NCBI GenBank assembly: GCA_039587215.1
Contig: JBDHIW010000039.1
Coordinates: 1-15,018, forward strand
DNA length: 15,018 nucleotides
From: CAMYLY01 sp039587215
GTDB taxonomy: Bacteria > Gemmatimonadota > Gemmatimonadetes > Gemmatimonadales > GWC2-71-9
Reading direction: 5' to 3'
Part shown: positions 14,078 through 15,018 of the stretch, piece after piece
Numbering within the stretch: the first letter of the stretch is position 1
How the letters are laid out: each line of letters begins with the position of its first letter
Made by a program: the position numbers and the translations under genes
Notes under the pieces: model-generated
Seen by the model: only the letters and a program-made list of their open reading frames with translations
What the model was told of the DNA's origin: nothing
Databases searched by the model: none

Positions 14078-15018
14078 CCCGCGCACTGCTCGTGGCGCTG
14101 CTGACCGCGACCGCCGCCCCGGCGGGCGCGCAGGAGGACGCGCTTGCTGCGCTGCACGCGGGGCGCTATGCCGAGGCCGCGCGTGCGGCGCGCCGCGCAT
14201 TGCGCGCGGAATCTGCCGATGTGACCGCGGGCCGGGTGCTGCTGCAGAGTCTCCTGGCGGTCGGCGACTACGCGGATGCGCTGGACGAGGCGGAAGAGCG
14301 TGGACTCGGCGCGGCGGTCGCCGTGTGGCGCGGCGACGCCGCGCGCGCCCTCGGCCGACTCGACGTGGCGGAGGCGGCGTATCGGACGGGGCTCACGGGT
14401 GCGGACAGTCTGTTCGCGCGATTGCGCCTCGCGGAGCTCGCGATGCGGCGCGGCCGGCCGCTCGAGGCCCTGGCGACGTTCGATTCGTTCATCGACACGT
14501 ACAATCGTGCCGGGGGGCGCCTGGCGCCGCGTGACCTGCGCGCGGTCGGGCACGCGCTGGCGTATCTCGGGCGACAGCGCTGGGAGCTCTATCAGGACGC
14601 GGTACGGGCGTTCGCCGAAGCGGCGCGCGCCGACCCGGCGGACCCGGCGTCCGAGGCCGCGCTGGGCGAGCTGTTCGTCGCGAAGGCGCAGGGGTCCGAG
14701 GCGCGCACCTCGTTCGAGGCGGTCCTGCAGACGAACCCGCGGCACCCTGCTGCGCGCGTCGGGATGGCGCGCCTGCTGCAGCTGGCCGGCGAACCGGGCG
14801 GGAGCGAGCACGTAGAGGCGGCGCTCGACGTGAATCCTCGGTACGTGCCCGCGCTCCTCTTTCGAGCGGAGCGGGCGCTCGAATCCGAGTCGTTCGACGA
14901 CGCGGAACGTGCCGTGGAGGAAGCGCTCGACGTCGATCCGACACGGCCCGCGGCGCTGGCCGTGTCCGCGTCGGTCGCGTACCTGCGGGGCGACTCGGCC
15001 GCGTTCGTCAGACGCGAG
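14074..15018 (+). CDS. Exported tetratricopeptide-repeat protein (3' end outside window)
   Basis: A GTG at 14074, overlapping the previous stop as GTGA, opens a frame that stays open to the right edge (315 residues). Residues 1-19 form a signal peptide (LLVALLTATAAPAGAQ). The rest is alanine- and leucine-rich helical repeats of TPR type: ALHAGRYAEAARAARRAL (26-43), LAVGDYADALDEA (61-73), further pairs near 84-140, a unit at 175-222 ending LQTNPRHPAA, and LESESFDDAERAVEEALDVD (269-288). TPR arrays bind peptides or partner proteins. Homologous proteins I recall in related operons continue into a metallopeptidase-like (peptidase MA) domain; whether this one does lies outside the window. Translational coupling to the caspase-like gene suggests the two exported proteins act together in the periplasm. 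Confidence 0.88.
   Translation, partial: MTRALLVALLTATAAPAGAQEDALAALHAGRYAEAARAARRALRAESADVTAGRVLLQSLLAVGDYADALDEAEERGLGAAVAVWRGDAARALGRLDVAEAAYRTGLTGADSLFARLRLAELAMRRGRPLEALATFDSFIDTYNRAGGRLAPRDLRAVGHALAYLGRQRWELYQDAVRAFAEAARADPADPASEAALGELFVAKAQGSEARTSFEAVLQTNPRHPAARVGMARLLQLAGEPGGSEHVEAALDVNPRYVPALLFRAERALESESFDDAERAVEEALDVDPTRPAALAVSASVAYLRGDSAAFVRRE

Overview
The window is GC-rich and densely packed with genes in the style of a free-living or host-associated Gram-negative bacterium. It shows a Tat signal, Sec signals, a lipobox lipoprotein and a VWA/TPR envelope operon. The gene mix suggests a lineage such as Acidobacteriota or Gemmatimonadota. That placement is inference; there is no rRNA or other marker here. 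No tRNA, rRNA, CRISPR array, insertion sequence or prophage gene was seen.

Left part (1-5454). A serine hydrolase of the beta-lactamase/esterase class runs leftwards off the window edge. Divergent from it is a rightward series: a proline racemase-superfamily enzyme with an unusual Ser/Cys catalytic pair, a Tat-exported GH109 enzyme (NAD-dependent alpha-N-acetylgalactosaminidase family), a lipoprotein of the alkaline phosphatase/phosphodiesterase superfamily, and a GHMP sugar kinase whose motifs look closer to N-acetylgalactosamine kinase than to ordinary galactokinase.

Middle (5419-9595). A leftward operon follows, in transcription order: an exported M20 amidohydrolase, a sugar-1-phosphate nucleotidyltransferase one base downstream, and a Na+/solute symporter. 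Its last gene overlaps the end of the kinase tail to tail. The GH109 enzyme, kinase, nucleotidyltransferase and symporter together read as an amino-sugar (probably GalNAc) release, uptake and activation locus. With the hydroxyproline/proline-type racemase and the exported amidohydrolase, the region looks tuned to glycoprotein-derived nutrients.

Short unlinked genes (9723-10669). A 57-residue protein of unknown function has its own ribosome site and a textbook intrinsic terminator. A DoxX-family membrane protein follows, with a hairpin upstream of it and a large nested hairpin directly after its stop.

Right part (10809-15018). A tightly coupled three-gene operon (ATGA and GTGA overlaps) encodes a membrane-anchored VWA/glutamine-amidotransferase-like protein, an exported caspase/legumain-like protein in which the catalytic Cys appears to be Ser and which carries EF-hand-like loops, and an exported TPR protein cut by the window edge. 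This is the best candidate for an undescribed system.
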